Program-made: the position numbers and the translations under genes | NCBI RefSeq assembly: GCF_900095795.1 | Contig: NZ_LT608328.1 | Coordinates: 1,915,001 to 1,979,000 of the forward strand | Source: Petrimonas mucosa | Lineage (GTDB): Bacteria > Bacteroidota > Bacteroidia > Bacteroidales > Dysgonomonadaceae | Length of the DNA: 64,000 bases | Direction of reading: 5' to 3' | Notes under the pieces: model-generated | Database searches by the model: none | Told to the model about the DNA's origin: nothing | Seen by the model: the letters and a program-made list of their open reading frames with translations, nothing else | In this document: positions 35,922 to 45,309 of the stretch, piece after piece | How the letters are laid out: each line of letters starts with the position of its first letter | How positions within the stretch are numbered: the stretch's first letter is position 1

Positions 35922-37496
35922 ATGAAAAAAATAGCATATCTTCTATTCTCATTTGCTTTTATTGCACACTATGCCTTTTCGCAGGGTGAGGTGGAGGCTT
36001 TGAAATATTCCCGGACCGAACTTTTCGGCACGGCCCGCTCCATGGCGATGGGCAATGCTTTCGGTGCGCTGGGAGGCGACATCACTGCCCTCTCCATCAA
36101 TCCGGCGGGAGTCGCTGTTTATAGGAGTTCGGAGGTGGTGGGCACATTCGGATTTCAACAAAACAGCGCCAAGGTGGGCGATATCTCCGAGAAGGTAAAC
36201 GATTTCAACCTGCATAACATGGGTTTTGTCGGCTACTTCCCCTTGAGGAATGATGTGATGCCCATGATCAATTTTGGGTTTTCGTACAACAAGCAAAAAA
36301 CATTCAACAACGAGACCCGTGCTATTGGCACTGCCCGCAGCACCATGCTGGAATACATTGCCGACAGGAGTTACGGGGTCGACTCCAGGTTGTTGGAGAT
36401 GGGAGATAACCTGCCTGATCCGTTCATCGATCAGCCGTGGCTCTCCGTGCTGGGTTTCAATGCCTGGTTGATTAACGACTTTCAGGCCGAGGATGGCACA
36501 TTCTATTATGAACCGCTGGATACCAGGGGGGAAACGGCCATACAGGAGATCAGGTCGTCCGAGAGGGGCTATATCGACAGTTATGATTTTACGATAGGTA
36601 CAACCATCAACAATGTCCTGAATATTGGACTTGCCCTGAACATTTCCGACATCCACCACTCACTCTACACCGATTTTCTGGAAGATTTCAACAGCGGCGG
36701 TTATACGTTGAACAATGAGATCGTCACAAACGGTGCCGGTGTAGGTGCGAAGCTGGGTGTGATCTACCGTCCTGTAAATGCATTCAGGTTTGGACTTGCC
36801 TACCATACTCCTACCTGGTACTCCATGTCCGAGATCTATCAGGCCAGGATCGATGACGACCTGGCTGCTTACATCGACGATCCGGACTATGAAAAAGGGT
36901 GGGTCAACTCTGCCAAGTTCACCAATCGTTACGACCTGAAGACTCCAGGCAAGTTGGTGTTGAGCGGCGCCACTGTATTGGGCAGCAATTTTATCTTCAG
37001 TGTCGATTACGAAGTGATGAATTACAAGCAGATGAAGCTGGGTGTTCCATCCGTCAGCTATGGCAGCAAGGAGTGGTATGATATCGATAACGGATACATC
37101 AAGAAGGATTTCAAGACGGCATCGACAGTCAGGTTAGGAACTGAATACCGCTTTACTCCGCAGTTTTACGGCAGACTGGGTTATGCATGGATGCAGAACC
37201 CGTACAACACCGAATTCTCAAAGGCGGGTGATGCAGCAGTCTCCGGATCAAACACCATTTACAGGATGGAGGGAGATACCCACTATGTCACCGGAGGTTT
37301 GGGATACCGTTTCAACCGTAATTTCTATGCCGATCTGGCGGTGGTTTACCAGACACAGAAGGATCAACTCTATCCATTCCCCAACCTCTATACCTATAAC
37401 GGTGACACAAGAGGTGATCTGGTGATCGACGCCTCTCCTTTCGACCTGAAGAACAAGTCGGTAAGAGGACTGTTAACGCTGGGATACAAGTTCTAA
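35922..37496 (+). CDS. OmpP1/FadL-family outer-membrane transport protein
   Basis: 524 residues, signal peptide ending about AFSQG. Family start: FGTARSMAMGNAFGALGGDITALSINPAGVAVYRSSEVV, where NPAG is the hallmark; later GAKLGVIYRPVNAFRFGLAYHTPTWYSM and a C-terminal beta strand ending in LTLGYKF with terminal Phe. A 14-strand barrel for long-chain fatty acids or other hydrophobic compounds is expected from the family. Strong terminator follows. Confidence 0.9.
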   Translation: MKKIAYLLFSFAFIAHYAFSQGEVEALKYSRTELFGTARSMAMGNAFGALGGDITALSINPAGVAVYRSSEVVGTFGFQQNSAKVGDISEKVNDFNLHNMGFVGYFPLRNDVMPMINFGFSYNKQKTFNNETRAIGTARSTMLEYIADRSYGVDSRLLEMGDNLPDPFIDQPWLSVLGFNAWLINDFQAEDGTFYYEPLDTRGETAIQEIRSSERGYIDSYDFTIGTTINNVLNIGLALNISDIHHSLYTDFLEDFNSGGYTLNNEIVTNGAGVGAKLGVIYRPVNAFRFGLAYHTPTWYSMSEIYQARIDDDLAAYIDDPDYEKGWVNSAKFTNRYDLKTPGKLVLSGATVLGSNFIFSVDYEVMNYKQMKLGVPSVSYGSKEWYDIDNGYIKKDFKTASTVRLGTEYRFTPQFYGRLGYAWMQNPYNTEFSKAGDAAVSGSNTIYRMEGDTHYVTGGLGYRFNRNFYADLAVVYQTQKDQLYPFPNLYTYNGDTRGDLVIDASPFDLKNKSVRGLLTLGYKF

Positions 37497-37519
37497 CCAA
37501 CTCATGTACATACTTTCAG

Positions 37520-37557
37520 AACCGGACAGTCGCTATTGGACTGTCCGGTTTTTTTAT
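37520..37557 (+). terminator. Rho-independent terminator after the FadL-like gene
   Basis: Perfect 12-bp stem AACCGGACAGTC / GACTGTCCGGTT with a 7-nt loop and a run of T. Confidence 0.9.
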
Positions 37558-37652
37558 TCCCCTTTCTTGAGAAGGCGCCCGCTGGATATGGAATAACTGG
37601 GACGATCTGGCACGAATTGGCCGTAAAGGGGCAGAATTAGGCTATTTTTGTG

Positions 37653-37660
37653 TATTTTTG
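37653..37660 (+). promoter_or_regulatory. Promoter -7 box upstream of carB (TATTTTTG)
   Basis: Exact TAnnTTTG match; the same box is repeated 10 bp upstream at 37643-37650. The carB start is 115 bp further on. Confidence 0.6.
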
Positions 37661-37676
37661 CAATTGCCGTAATTTT

Positions 37677-37730
37677 ATGGAGAAACTGCAGGATTCTCTC
37701 TCCGGAGCCCGTTGGCAAAGTGATCCGTGA
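37677..37730 (+). CDS. Possible short leader ORF before carB
   Basis: ATG at 37677 opens 17 codons (MEKLQDSLSGARWQSDP) ending in TGA, 17 bp after the promoter box. The stop overlaps a GTG (37727) in the carB frame. It is not enriched for any one residue that would suggest attenuation, so it may be non-coding. Confidence 0.25.
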   Translation: MEKLQDSLSGARWQSDP

Positions 37731-37774
37731 AATCGGGCATTAAACAGATTCAGAAGATTAGCATAAATATAGAC

Positions 37775-40700
37775 ATGGACAAATCAATTAAAAAAGTTAT
37801 CTTGCTGGGTTCGGGAGCGTTGAAGATCGGACAGGCAGGTGAATTCGACTATTCGGGATCGCAGGCGTTAAAGGCATTGAGAGAGGAGGGAATAGAGACC
37901 GTTCTCATCAATCCGAACATCGCCACAATTCAGACCTCTGAAGGGGTGGCAGACAGGGTCTATTTCCTTCCGATCACCCCATTCTTTGTTGAACAGGTAA
38001 TCAAGAAAGAGGGACCCGACGGTATCCTGCTGGCGTTTGGCGGCCAGACGGCACTGAACTGCGGTACTGAACTCTATCAGCGAGGTGTGCTCGAGAAGTA
38101 TGATGTAAAGGTACTGGGCACCTCGGTAGAAGCGATCATGATTACCGAAGATCGTGACCTTTTTGTAAGGAAACTCAATGAGATCGATGCCAAGACACCG
38201 GTCTCGCAGGCGGTGGAAAACATGGAGGATGCACTGAAAGCTGCCCGGGCGATAGGCTTTCCCGTAATGGTACGATCGGCCTATGCGTTGGGGGGACTGG
38301 GATCGGGAATCTGCACCAACGAACAGGAGTTTGTCGCACTTTGCGAAAGTGCCCTTTCGTTCTCGAAACAGATTCTGGTGGAAGAGAGCCTGAAAGGCTG
38401 GAAAGAGATCGAGTTTGAGGTTATCCGCGACAAGAACGATCACTGTTTCACCGTGGTTCCCATGGAGAATTTCGATCCGCTAGGAATCCATACCGGGGAG
38501 AGCATCGTTGTGGCTCCCATCATTACCCTCTCCAAGGAACAGATCTCGCTGCTGGAAGATATCGCACGCCGTGTGGTACGACATATCGGCATTGTGGGTG
38601 AGTGCAACATCCAATACGCCTTCAATGTGGAGACCAACGATTACCGCATTATCGAGATCAATGCCCGGTTGAGCCGTTCATCGGCTCTGGCCTCCAAAGC
38701 GTCCGGATACCCGCTGGCTTTTGTGGCGACCAAACTGGCACTGGGCTATTCGCTCGACCAGATCGGCGAGATGGGCACGCCCAATTCGGCCTATGTGGCC
38801 CCGAAGGTCGACTATATGATCGTGAAGATTCCCCGCTGGGACCTCTCCAAATTTGCCGGGGTGAGCCGCGAGATCGGTTCATCCATGAAGTCGGTGGGGG
38901 AGATCATGTCCATTGGGCGGTCGTTTGAAGAGATTATCCAGAAAGGATTGCGTATGATCGGGCAGGGGATGCACGGCTTCGTCGGCAACCGCGACCTCAC
39001 CTTCGACAATGTAGAAGAGGCGCTCGCCAACCCTACCGACCTGCGCATCTTTGCCATTGCCTACGCTTTTGAAAAGGGCTATACGGTAGACCAGATCGAA
39101 GCACTTACCAGGATCGACAAATGGTTTCTCCAGAAGTTGGAGAATATCTACAGCTATACACATGTACTCTCCAGTTACAACAAGATCGAGGAGCTGCCGA
39201 GGGAGGTGATGGCTGAAGCGAAAAGACTGGGATTCTCAGATTTCCAGATCGCCCGGTATGTGGAGAATCCGCAAGGAACGATGGAGCATGAACTGATCCG
39301 TGTGCGTGAGTGGCGGAAAAAGCTCAATGTGTTGCCCTCGGTACAACGTATCAACACGGTAGCGTCGGAGAACCCCGAAAAGACCAACTACCTCTATTTT
39401 ACCTACGGATCGGAGCGCTCCTACAAGCCGGTGAAGTCGGAAAAGGAGACAATCATCGTACTGGGTTCCGGAGCATACCGAATCGGGTCGTCGGTAGAGT
39501 TCGACTGGTGTTCGGTAAATGCGGTGGAGACTGCGCGGAAGCTGGGGTATGAATCGGTAATGATCAATTATAACCCCGAAACGGTATCAACCGATTACGA
39601 CATGTGCGACAGGCTCTATTTCGACGAACTCTCGTTCGAACGTACGCTCGATGTTGTTGACGTGGAGAGCCCAAAAGGGGTGATCGTCTCGGTGGGTGGC
39701 CAGATCCCTAACAACCTGGCGATGAAACTGCACCGCCAGCAGGTGCCCATACTGGGGACATCACCCGAATCGATAGACCGGGCAGAGAACCGGCACAAAT
39801 TTTCTGCCATGCTCGACCGGCTGGGTATCGACCAGCCACGGTGGAAAGAGCTTTCGAGTTATGATGAGGTGGACAAGTTCGTGGAAGAGGTAGGATTTCC
39901 CGTACTGATCCGTCCCTCCTACGTGCTCTCGGGGGCTGCCATGAACGTCTGCTACGATAAGGAGCAGATGCACCGCTTCCTGGAACTGGCAGCCAACGTA
40001 TCCAAGGAGTATCCCGTGGTAGTTTCGGTATTCATGCAGAACGCCAAGGAGGTGGAGATGGATGCCGTGGCAAAGGAGGGCGAAATTGTGGAATATGCCA
40101 TTTCGGAACATGTGGAGTTTGCCGGAGTCCATTCGGGCGATGCCACACTGGTTTTCCCGGCACAGAAGATCTACTTCGAGACGATGCGCCGCATCAAGAA
40201 AATATCGCGGCAGATCGCCAGGGAGCTGAATATCAGCGGGCCGTTCAATATCCAGTTCCTGGCCAAGAACAACGAGATAAAGGTGATTGAGTGCAACCTG
40301 CGTGCCTCGCGCTCATTCCCGTTTGTATCCAAGGTGATCAAGCGCAATTTTATCGACACGGCAACCCGTGTGATGCTGGGAGCCCCCTACAGTAAACCGG
40401 ACGAAACGGTTTTCGATCTCGAGCATATTGGTGTGAAATCGCCTCAATTCTCCTATTCCCGTCTGCAGAAGTTTGACCCCATCCTCGGTGTGGATATGGC
40501 GTCGACAGGTGAAGTGGGCTGTATCGGTGACGATTTCAACGAGGCTATCCTGAAATCGATGCTGTCGGTAGGATACCGCATTCCGAAGAGAGGCATCCTT
40601 ATCTCGTCGGGCGAAGTGAAATCGAAAGTGGATCTGCTGGAAGCCTGCAAGCTGCTTTATGCCAAGGGATACAAATTATACGCAAGTCACGGGACACGGC

Positions 40701-40987
40701 AATTCCTGGCCGACAACGGTGTGGAGGCGGTCGATGTAAACTGGCCGGATGAAGGGGGTGAGCACAACATCCAGGAGATGATTACACACAACAAGTTCGA
40801 CCTGATTATCAATATTCCGAAGGATATTACCCGGCGTGAACTGACCAACGGTTACATTATCCGGCGCACCGCGGTTGATTTTAACGTTCCGCTTATCACC
40901 AACGCAAGGTTGGCATCGGCTTTCATCACTGCTTTCTGCACGATGGGTGAGGAGCAGCTGAAGATAAAGAGCTGGCAGGAGTATTGA
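37775..40987 (+). CDS. carB: Carbamoyl-phosphate synthase, large subunit
   Basis: 1,070 residues from ATG 37775 (MDKSIKKVILLGSGALKIG); a GTG at 37727 would add 16 residues. Two homologous ATP-grasp halves: the first begins at LLGSGALKIGQAGEFDYSG, the second at VLGSGAYRIGSSVEFDWCSV; ATP-binding segments MVRSAYALGGLGSGI and LIRPSYVLSGAAMNV. The C-terminal MGS-like domain (about 935-1070) includes LYASHGTRQFLADNGVEAV. It makes carbamoyl phosphate from bicarbonate, ATP and ammonia for pyrimidines and arginine. No carA lies next to it, which is unusual but occurs when a second carB exists. Confidence 0.94.
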   Translation: MDKSIKKVILLGSGALKIGQAGEFDYSGSQALKALREEGIETVLINPNIATIQTSEGVADRVYFLPITPFFVEQVIKKEGPDGILLAFGGQTALNCGTELYQRGVLEKYDVKVLGTSVEAIMITEDRDLFVRKLNEIDAKTPVSQAVENMEDALKAARAIGFPVMVRSAYALGGLGSGICTNEQEFVALCESALSFSKQILVEESLKGWKEIEFEVIRDKNDHCFTVVPMENFDPLGIHTGESIVVAPIITLSKEQISLLEDIARRVVRHIGIVGECNIQYAFNVETNDYRIIEINARLSRSSALASKASGYPLAFVATKLALGYSLDQIGEMGTPNSAYVAPKVDYMIVKIPRWDLSKFAGVSREIGSSMKSVGEIMSIGRSFEEIIQKGLRMIGQGMHGFVGNRDLTFDNVEEALANPTDLRIFAIAYAFEKGYTVDQIEALTRIDKWFLQKLENIYSYTHVLSSYNKIEELPREVMAEAKRLGFSDFQIARYVENPQGTMEHELIRVREWRKKLNVLPSVQRINTVASENPEKTNYLYFTYGSERSYKPVKSEKETIIVLGSGAYRIGSSVEFDWCSVNAVETARKLGYESVMINYNPETVSTDYDMCDRLYFDELSFERTLDVVDVESPKGVIVSVGGQIPNNLAMKLHRQQVPILGTSPESIDRAENRHKFSAMLDRLGIDQPRWKELSSYDEVDKFVEEVGFPVLIRPSYVLSGAAMNVCYDKEQMHRFLELAANVSKEYPVVVSVFMQNAKEVEMDAVAKEGEIVEYAISEHVEFAGVHSGDATLVFPAQKIYFETMRRIKKISRQIARELNISGPFNIQFLAKNNEIKVIECNLRASRSFPFVSKVIKRNFIDTATRVMLGAPYSKPDETVFDLEHIGVKSPQFSYSRLQKFDPILGVDMASTGEVGCIGDDFNEAILKSMLSVGYRIPKRGILISSGEVKSKVDLLEACKLLYAKGYKLYASHGTRQFLADNGVEAVDVNWPDEGGEHNIQEMITHNKFDLIINIPKDITRRELTNGYIIRRTAVDFNVPLITNARLASAFITAFCTMGEEQLKIKSWQEY

Positions 40988-41002
40988 ACCGTAGCGGAAA
41001 GT

Positions 41003-41755
41003 TCAACCCCGTCTTCTGAACTCGGAACAGACAATGGCTGCAGCTACGGCCACATTCAATGATTCGGAGGTGCGGGAGTCGGCAGGATAATTGGGAATAA
41101 AGAGTTTATGGGTGACGAGTTGCCGGATATCGGGAGAGATTCCGTTCCCCTCGTTGCCCATTACTATGAATCCGCTCCCGGCCAGTGTTGAACTGTAGAT
41201 GTTTTCACCCTCCAGGAAGGTGCCGTAGACGGGTAGTGTGCGGTTCTTTGCCAGGAACTCCTTCAAGGGGAGGTAGTGAACGTTGACCCGCGCGATTGCA
41301 CCCATGGTCGCCTGTACGGTTTTCGGATTAAAAACGTCGGCGCTGTCGGGCGAACAGAAAATATGCTCAATGCCGAACCAGTCGCACAGCCTGACAATGG
41401 TACCCATATTGCCGGGGTCCTGGATTGCGTCGAGGACCATATGGAGCTTTCCCTCTAGCTTGATCTCGCCGACAACCTGTCTGGGCTGATGGAAGACCCC
41501 TATCAGTTGGGGTACGGTTTTCAGGTTGGAGGCCTTCTTCAACTCCTCGTGAGAGGCGATAACAATCTCTTCTGCCGACCAAGGGGAGATATCACTCAAT
41601 ACCTCCGGTAATCCGGCCAGCAATTGACACCGGCAGTTGCCCAGCAGATCGGTCACCAGTTTCCTGCCCTCGGCAACGAACAGGCCATGCTCATTCCGGT
41701 GCTTCTTTTCGCCCAGCGAGTGAATCAGTTTTATCTTGTTTTTGCTTAATGCCAT
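41003..41755 (-). CDS. TrmH/SpoU-family RNA 2'-O-methyltransferase
   Basis: 250 residues from ATG 41755 (MALSKNKIKLIHSLG). An N-terminal substrate-binding part (HRNEHGLFVAEGRKLVTDLL) precedes the SPOUT domain with LDAIQDPGNMGTIVRLCDWFG (motif 1), VMGNEGNGIS (motif 2) and IPNYPADSRTSESLNVAVA (motif 3). It uses SAM to methylate a ribose 2'-OH in rRNA or tRNA; RlmB-like, but the target is uncertain. Converges with carB, 15 bp apart. Confidence 0.9.
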   Translation of the reverse strand: MALSKNKIKLIHSLGEKKHRNEHGLFVAEGRKLVTDLLGNCRCQLLAGLPEVLSDISPWSAEEIVIASHEELKKASNLKTVPQLIGVFHQPRQVVGEIKLEGKLHMVLDAIQDPGNMGTIVRLCDWFGIEHIFCSPDSADVFNPKTVQATMGAIARVNVHYLPLKEFLAKNRTLPVYGTFLEGENIYSSTLAGSGFIVMGNEGNGISPDIRQLVTHKLFIPNYPADSRTSESLNVAVAAAIVCSEFRRRG

Positions 41756-41857
41756 CTTCTGCTCTCTTGGAGAGAACAAAGGTAGTTAATAAATTAAAAG
41801 AGTCAAATAACCACTAAATGATGTCAATTTTCTCATCCCTTTGTTTTTAAAAAAACG

Positions 41858-41865
41858 TATCTTTG
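41858..41865 (+). promoter_or_regulatory. Promoter -7 box of the tkt gene run (TATCTTTG)
   Basis: Exact TAnnTTTG match, 62 bp before the transketolase ATG at 41928. Confidence 0.7.
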
Positions 41866-41927
41866 TGACAGAAGTTACATCGTGAAAAATCGGTTGAAAA
41901 CTGACACAATTAATATTTTCTAATCTT

Positions 41928-43952
41928 ATGAATGATAATGCACTAATGAAGAAAGCGGCCGATAATATCCGTATATTGTCGGCAGCTATGGTAGAAAAAG
42001 CAAAATCGGGACATCCTGGAGGCCCCATGGGTGGTGCCGATTTTATCAACGTTCTTTACAGCGAATTTCTGGAGTATGATCCCGATAATCCCAGCTGGGA
42101 AGGACGTGACCGTTTCTTTCTCGATGCGGGACACATGTCGCCTATGTTCTATTCGGTCTTGAGCCTGGCAGGCAAGTTCTCGATTGATGAGATCAAGGCA
42201 TTCCGTCAATGGGGCAGCCCCACACCGGGTCACCCGGAACGGGATGTTGAACGTGGAATAGAAAACACCTCAGGCCCCCTCGGACAGGGACATGCCTATG
42301 GCGCCGGAGCCGCAGTGGCTGCTAAATTTCTGAAAGCACGCCTCGGCGATGTTATCGATCACACCATATACGCATATATCACGGATGGAGGTATCCAGGA
42401 AGAGATATCGCAGGGAGTGGGCCGGATTGCTGGTCACCTCGGACTGGATAATCTGATCATGTTCTACGACTCCAACAACATCCAGCTCTCCACTACTACC
42501 AATGCGGTAACCAGTGAAGATGTGGCCAAAAAGTATGAGGCGTGGAACTGGAAAGTGATCACCATCGATGGAAATAATGTGGATGAGATCCGGAGAGCAC
42601 TGAACGAAGCCAAGGCAGAGAAGGAGCGTCCTACACTGATCATCGGAAATACCGTAATGGGACGTGGTGCCGTGAAGGCAGACTTGACATCGTTCGAACA
42701 TCAGATCTCTACCCATGGCCAGCCCTTGAGCGCCGCAGGTGCAGATTTTGCACAAACCGTAAAGAATCTGGGAGGAGATCCGGAAGATCCGTTTGTTATC
42801 TTCCCCGAGGTTGCGGAACTGTATGCCAAACGAAGAGAAGAGCTCAAGGCTATCGTTGCCGCCAAGAAGGCAAAACATGATGAATGGGCTAAAAATAACC
42901 CGGAACTGGCCGAAAAGAAGCGGAAATGGTTTGCAAGGGAATTGCCTGAGATCGATTGGGCATCAATCGTACAGAAACCCGATAACGCTACACGTGCGGC
43001 ATCGGCAGCCGTACTGAGTGTCCTGGCCCAGAAAGTAGAAAACATGATCGTTGCTTCGGCCGACCTGTCCAACTCCGATAAAACGGATGGATTCCTGAAA
43101 CATACCAAGGCTTTCGTGAAGAACGACTTCTCCGGCGCCTTCTTCCAGGCTGGGGTAGCCGAGTTCACCCTGGCTGCCATGTGCATCGGGATGAGTCTGC
43201 ATGGGGGAGTAATTCCTGCCTGCGGAACCTTCTTTGCTTTTTCAGACTACATGAAGCCGGCGATACGTGTAGCCGCCCTGATGGGAACACCTGTCATCTT
43301 CATCTGGACACACGACGCTTTCCGCGTCGGCGAGGATGGTCCTACGCATCAACCCGTTGAACAGGAAGCACAGATCCGACTGTTGGAGAAACTGCAGAAC
43401 CACCACGGAAAAAATTCGATGCTTGTCCTGCGTCCCGCAGATGTGCATGAAACCACGGTTGCATGGAAGATGGCAATGGAGAACGGAGATACTCCTACCG
43501 GCCTGATCCTGTCGAGACAGAACATCAAGGATCTACCGGCGACAGGTTCGCGTTATGAGGCAGCTTTGCAGTCGGAAAAAGGAGCCTACGTGGTGCAGGA
43601 TGAGGAGAACTACGACGTGATTCTGCTTGCATCCGGATCTGAAGTCTCCACGCTCGTGGAGGGGGCAGAACTGCTGAAAGCCGACGGTATCAAATCGCGG
43701 ATCGTATCTGTACCGTCCGAAGGGTTGTTCCGCAGCCAATCTGTTGAATACCAGGAATCGGTTTTACCGAAGGGCAAGCCGAAATTCGGTCTGACAGCCG
43801 GACTTCCCGTAACTTTGGAAGGACTGGTAGGTGCCGACGGCAAGGTATGGGGATTGAACTCCTTCGGTTACTCGGCTCCCTATAAGGTGCTGGACGAAAA
43901 GCTTGGTTATACGGGCAAAAACGTATATGAGCAGGTAAAGAAATTGTGCTGA
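41928..43952 (+). CDS. tkt: Transketolase
   Basis: 674 residues, full length. TPP enzyme moving two-carbon units between sugar phosphates in the pentose phosphate pathway. Marks: KSGHPGGPMGGADFINVLY, GHPERDVERGIENTSGPLGQG, AYITDGGIQEEISQGVG (TPP/Mg part), and WTHDAFRVGEDGPTHQPVEQ in the pyrimidine domain. First of a close run tkt-rpiB-GH25-S41; with rpiB, two pentose-phosphate enzymes stand together. Confidence 0.96.
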   Translation: MNDNALMKKAADNIRILSAAMVEKAKSGHPGGPMGGADFINVLYSEFLEYDPDNPSWEGRDRFFLDAGHMSPMFYSVLSLAGKFSIDEIKAFRQWGSPTPGHPERDVERGIENTSGPLGQGHAYGAGAAVAAKFLKARLGDVIDHTIYAYITDGGIQEEISQGVGRIAGHLGLDNLIMFYDSNNIQLSTTTNAVTSEDVAKKYEAWNWKVITIDGNNVDEIRRALNEAKAEKERPTLIIGNTVMGRGAVKADLTSFEHQISTHGQPLSAAGADFAQTVKNLGGDPEDPFVIFPEVAELYAKRREELKAIVAAKKAKHDEWAKNNPELAEKKRKWFARELPEIDWASIVQKPDNATRAASAAVLSVLAQKVENMIVASADLSNSDKTDGFLKHTKAFVKNDFSGAFFQAGVAEFTLAAMCIGMSLHGGVIPACGTFFAFSDYMKPAIRVAALMGTPVIFIWTHDAFRVGEDGPTHQPVEQEAQIRLLEKLQNHHGKNSMLVLRPADVHETTVAWKMAMENGDTPTGLILSRQNIKDLPATGSRYEAALQSEKGAYVVQDEENYDVILLASGSEVSTLVEGAELLKADGIKSRIVSVPSEGLFRSQSVEYQESVLPKGKPKFGLTAGLPVTLEGLVGADGKVWGLNSFGYSAPYKVLDEKLGYTGKNVYEQVKKLC

Positions 43953-44021
43953 TTGCTAAAATTTTCGGGTTCAAGGTTCTGTCTCAGGATCTTGAACCTG
44001 AATTTCAATACTTCGAACAAG

Positions 44022-44474
44022 ATGTCACTATTTGATAATACTGAGAAACCCATCGGATTGGCCTCCGATCATGCCGGTTATGCAGCCAAGCAGGTTGTAA
44101 TAAGGTTGTTGACTGAAAAGGGAATTCCTTTCAAGGATTTTGGAGCCTATTCGGAGGAGAGTTCAGATTATGCCGATTTCGCCCACCCGCTGGCCATTGC
44201 TGTGGAGAATGGGGAGTGTTATCCCGGAATCGCTATCTGCGGATCGGGAAACGGTATAAATATGGCAATGAACAAACATCGTAATATCCGTTCTGCACTC
44301 TGCTGGAACAGAGAGATAGCCACGCTGGCCCGTGCCCATAACGATGCCAACGTGCTGGCCTTGCCCGGAAGAATGTTGACCGAGCAGGAGATTTACGAAA
44401 TTTTGGTTGCTTTCCTCAATACACCTTTTGAAGGGGGAAGGCATGAGAGAAGAGTCAACAAGATCCCTTGCTGA
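44022..44474 (+). CDS. rpiB: Ribose-5-phosphate isomerase B
   Basis: 150 residues from ATG 44022 (MSLFDNTEKPIGLASDHAGY). RpiB/LacA fold: the phosphate-site LASDHAGYAAKQVV, the active-site Cys in GIAICGSGNGINMAMNKH and RSALCWNREIATLARAHND. It interconverts ribulose 5-phosphate and ribose 5-phosphate, feeding the transketolase 69 bp upstream. Confidence 0.95.
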   Translation: MSLFDNTEKPIGLASDHAGYAAKQVVIRLLTEKGIPFKDFGAYSEESSDYADFAHPLAIAVENGECYPGIAICGSGNGINMAMNKHRNIRSALCWNREIATLARAHNDANVLALPGRMLTEQEIYEILVAFLNTPFEGGRHERRVNKIPC

Positions 44475-44501
44475 TAAAGGGTCTGTTGAGTGTGTGAAGA
44501 G

Positions 44502-45305
44502 ATGGCGAAAAGGAGAAGGAGAGGAAGCAACCGGAGAAAACGGCTGAAGTTGAGTAAAAAAGGACAACGGGTAATCAGGGGTACTGCCTTTGTTTTGGTT
44601 CTCCTTTTCTCCACCATCATTTATCGCTTTTTCAGCAGTTCATCGGAAGAGATCATCCACTCCTTCGACCATCCCCTATTTTCTAAAAAGTATCTAGTGC
44701 GCGGTGTGGATGTTTCGCACCACAACTCCTACATCAACTGGTCCCAGCTCCGGAAGGAGAACATCACATTTGTCTATCTCAAATCTACCGAAGGAACTAG
44801 CCATAATGACCGGGAGTATAAAAAGAATTACCGTCTGGCCCGGGAGGCCGGATTGAGGGTAGGCTCCTACCATTTTTACACCTTCGGCCGGGATGGCCAG
44901 AAACAGGCATCCCACTTTATAAGGCACTCCACATCGGAATCGGGAGATATGATTCCGGCCATTGACGTGGAACACTCCCCCTTCAACCGCCCCTGTAACG
45001 ACAAGGAGTCTTACAGTAAAATGATAAGGGAGCTCAGGATCCTCGAAAATGCCCTCTTCAAGCATTATGGCAAACGTCCGGTAATCTATACCAACAAGGA
45101 GTGTTACCGGATGTATATCAAAGACAACTTCAGGGATAATCCGTTGTGGATTTGTGATCTGGACAATGAACCGGGAAGCGATTATAAGAACTGGGTAATC
45201 TGGCAATTTTCGCATAAAGGAAAAATTGCCGGTGTTGAAGAGATTATCGACCTCAATTATTACCGTCATTCCTTTGACGACTTTAAAAAAATGTTATTAC
45301 CTTAG
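44502..45305 (+). CDS. Membrane-anchored glycoside hydrolase family 25 (lysozyme-like)
   Basis: 267 residues from ATG 44502; a GTG 12 bases earlier is possible. Very basic cytoplasmic N-terminus (KRRRRGSNRRKR), one membrane helix (about 32-47), then an extracytoplasmic GH25 domain: GVDVSHHNSYINW with the first catalytic Asp, FVYLKSTEGTSHND, MIPAIDVEHSP with the catalytic pair, VIYTNKECYRMY and VIWQFSHKGKIAGV. It would cut N-acetylmuramyl bonds of peptidoglycan. 27 bp after rpiB and 4 bp before the S41 gene. Confidence 0.92.
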   Translation: MAKRRRRGSNRRKRLKLSKKGQRVIRGTAFVLVLLFSTIIYRFFSSSSEEIIHSFDHPLFSKKYLVRGVDVSHHNSYINWSQLRKENITFVYLKSTEGTSHNDREYKKNYRLAREAGLRVGSYHFYTFGRDGQKQASHFIRHSTSESGDMIPAIDVEHSPFNRPCNDKESYSKMIRELRILENALFKHYGKRPVIYTNKECYRMYIKDNFRDNPLWICDLDNEPGSDYKNWVIWQFSHKGKIAGVEEIIDLNYYRHSFDDFKKMLLP

Positions 45306-45309
45306 CGCA

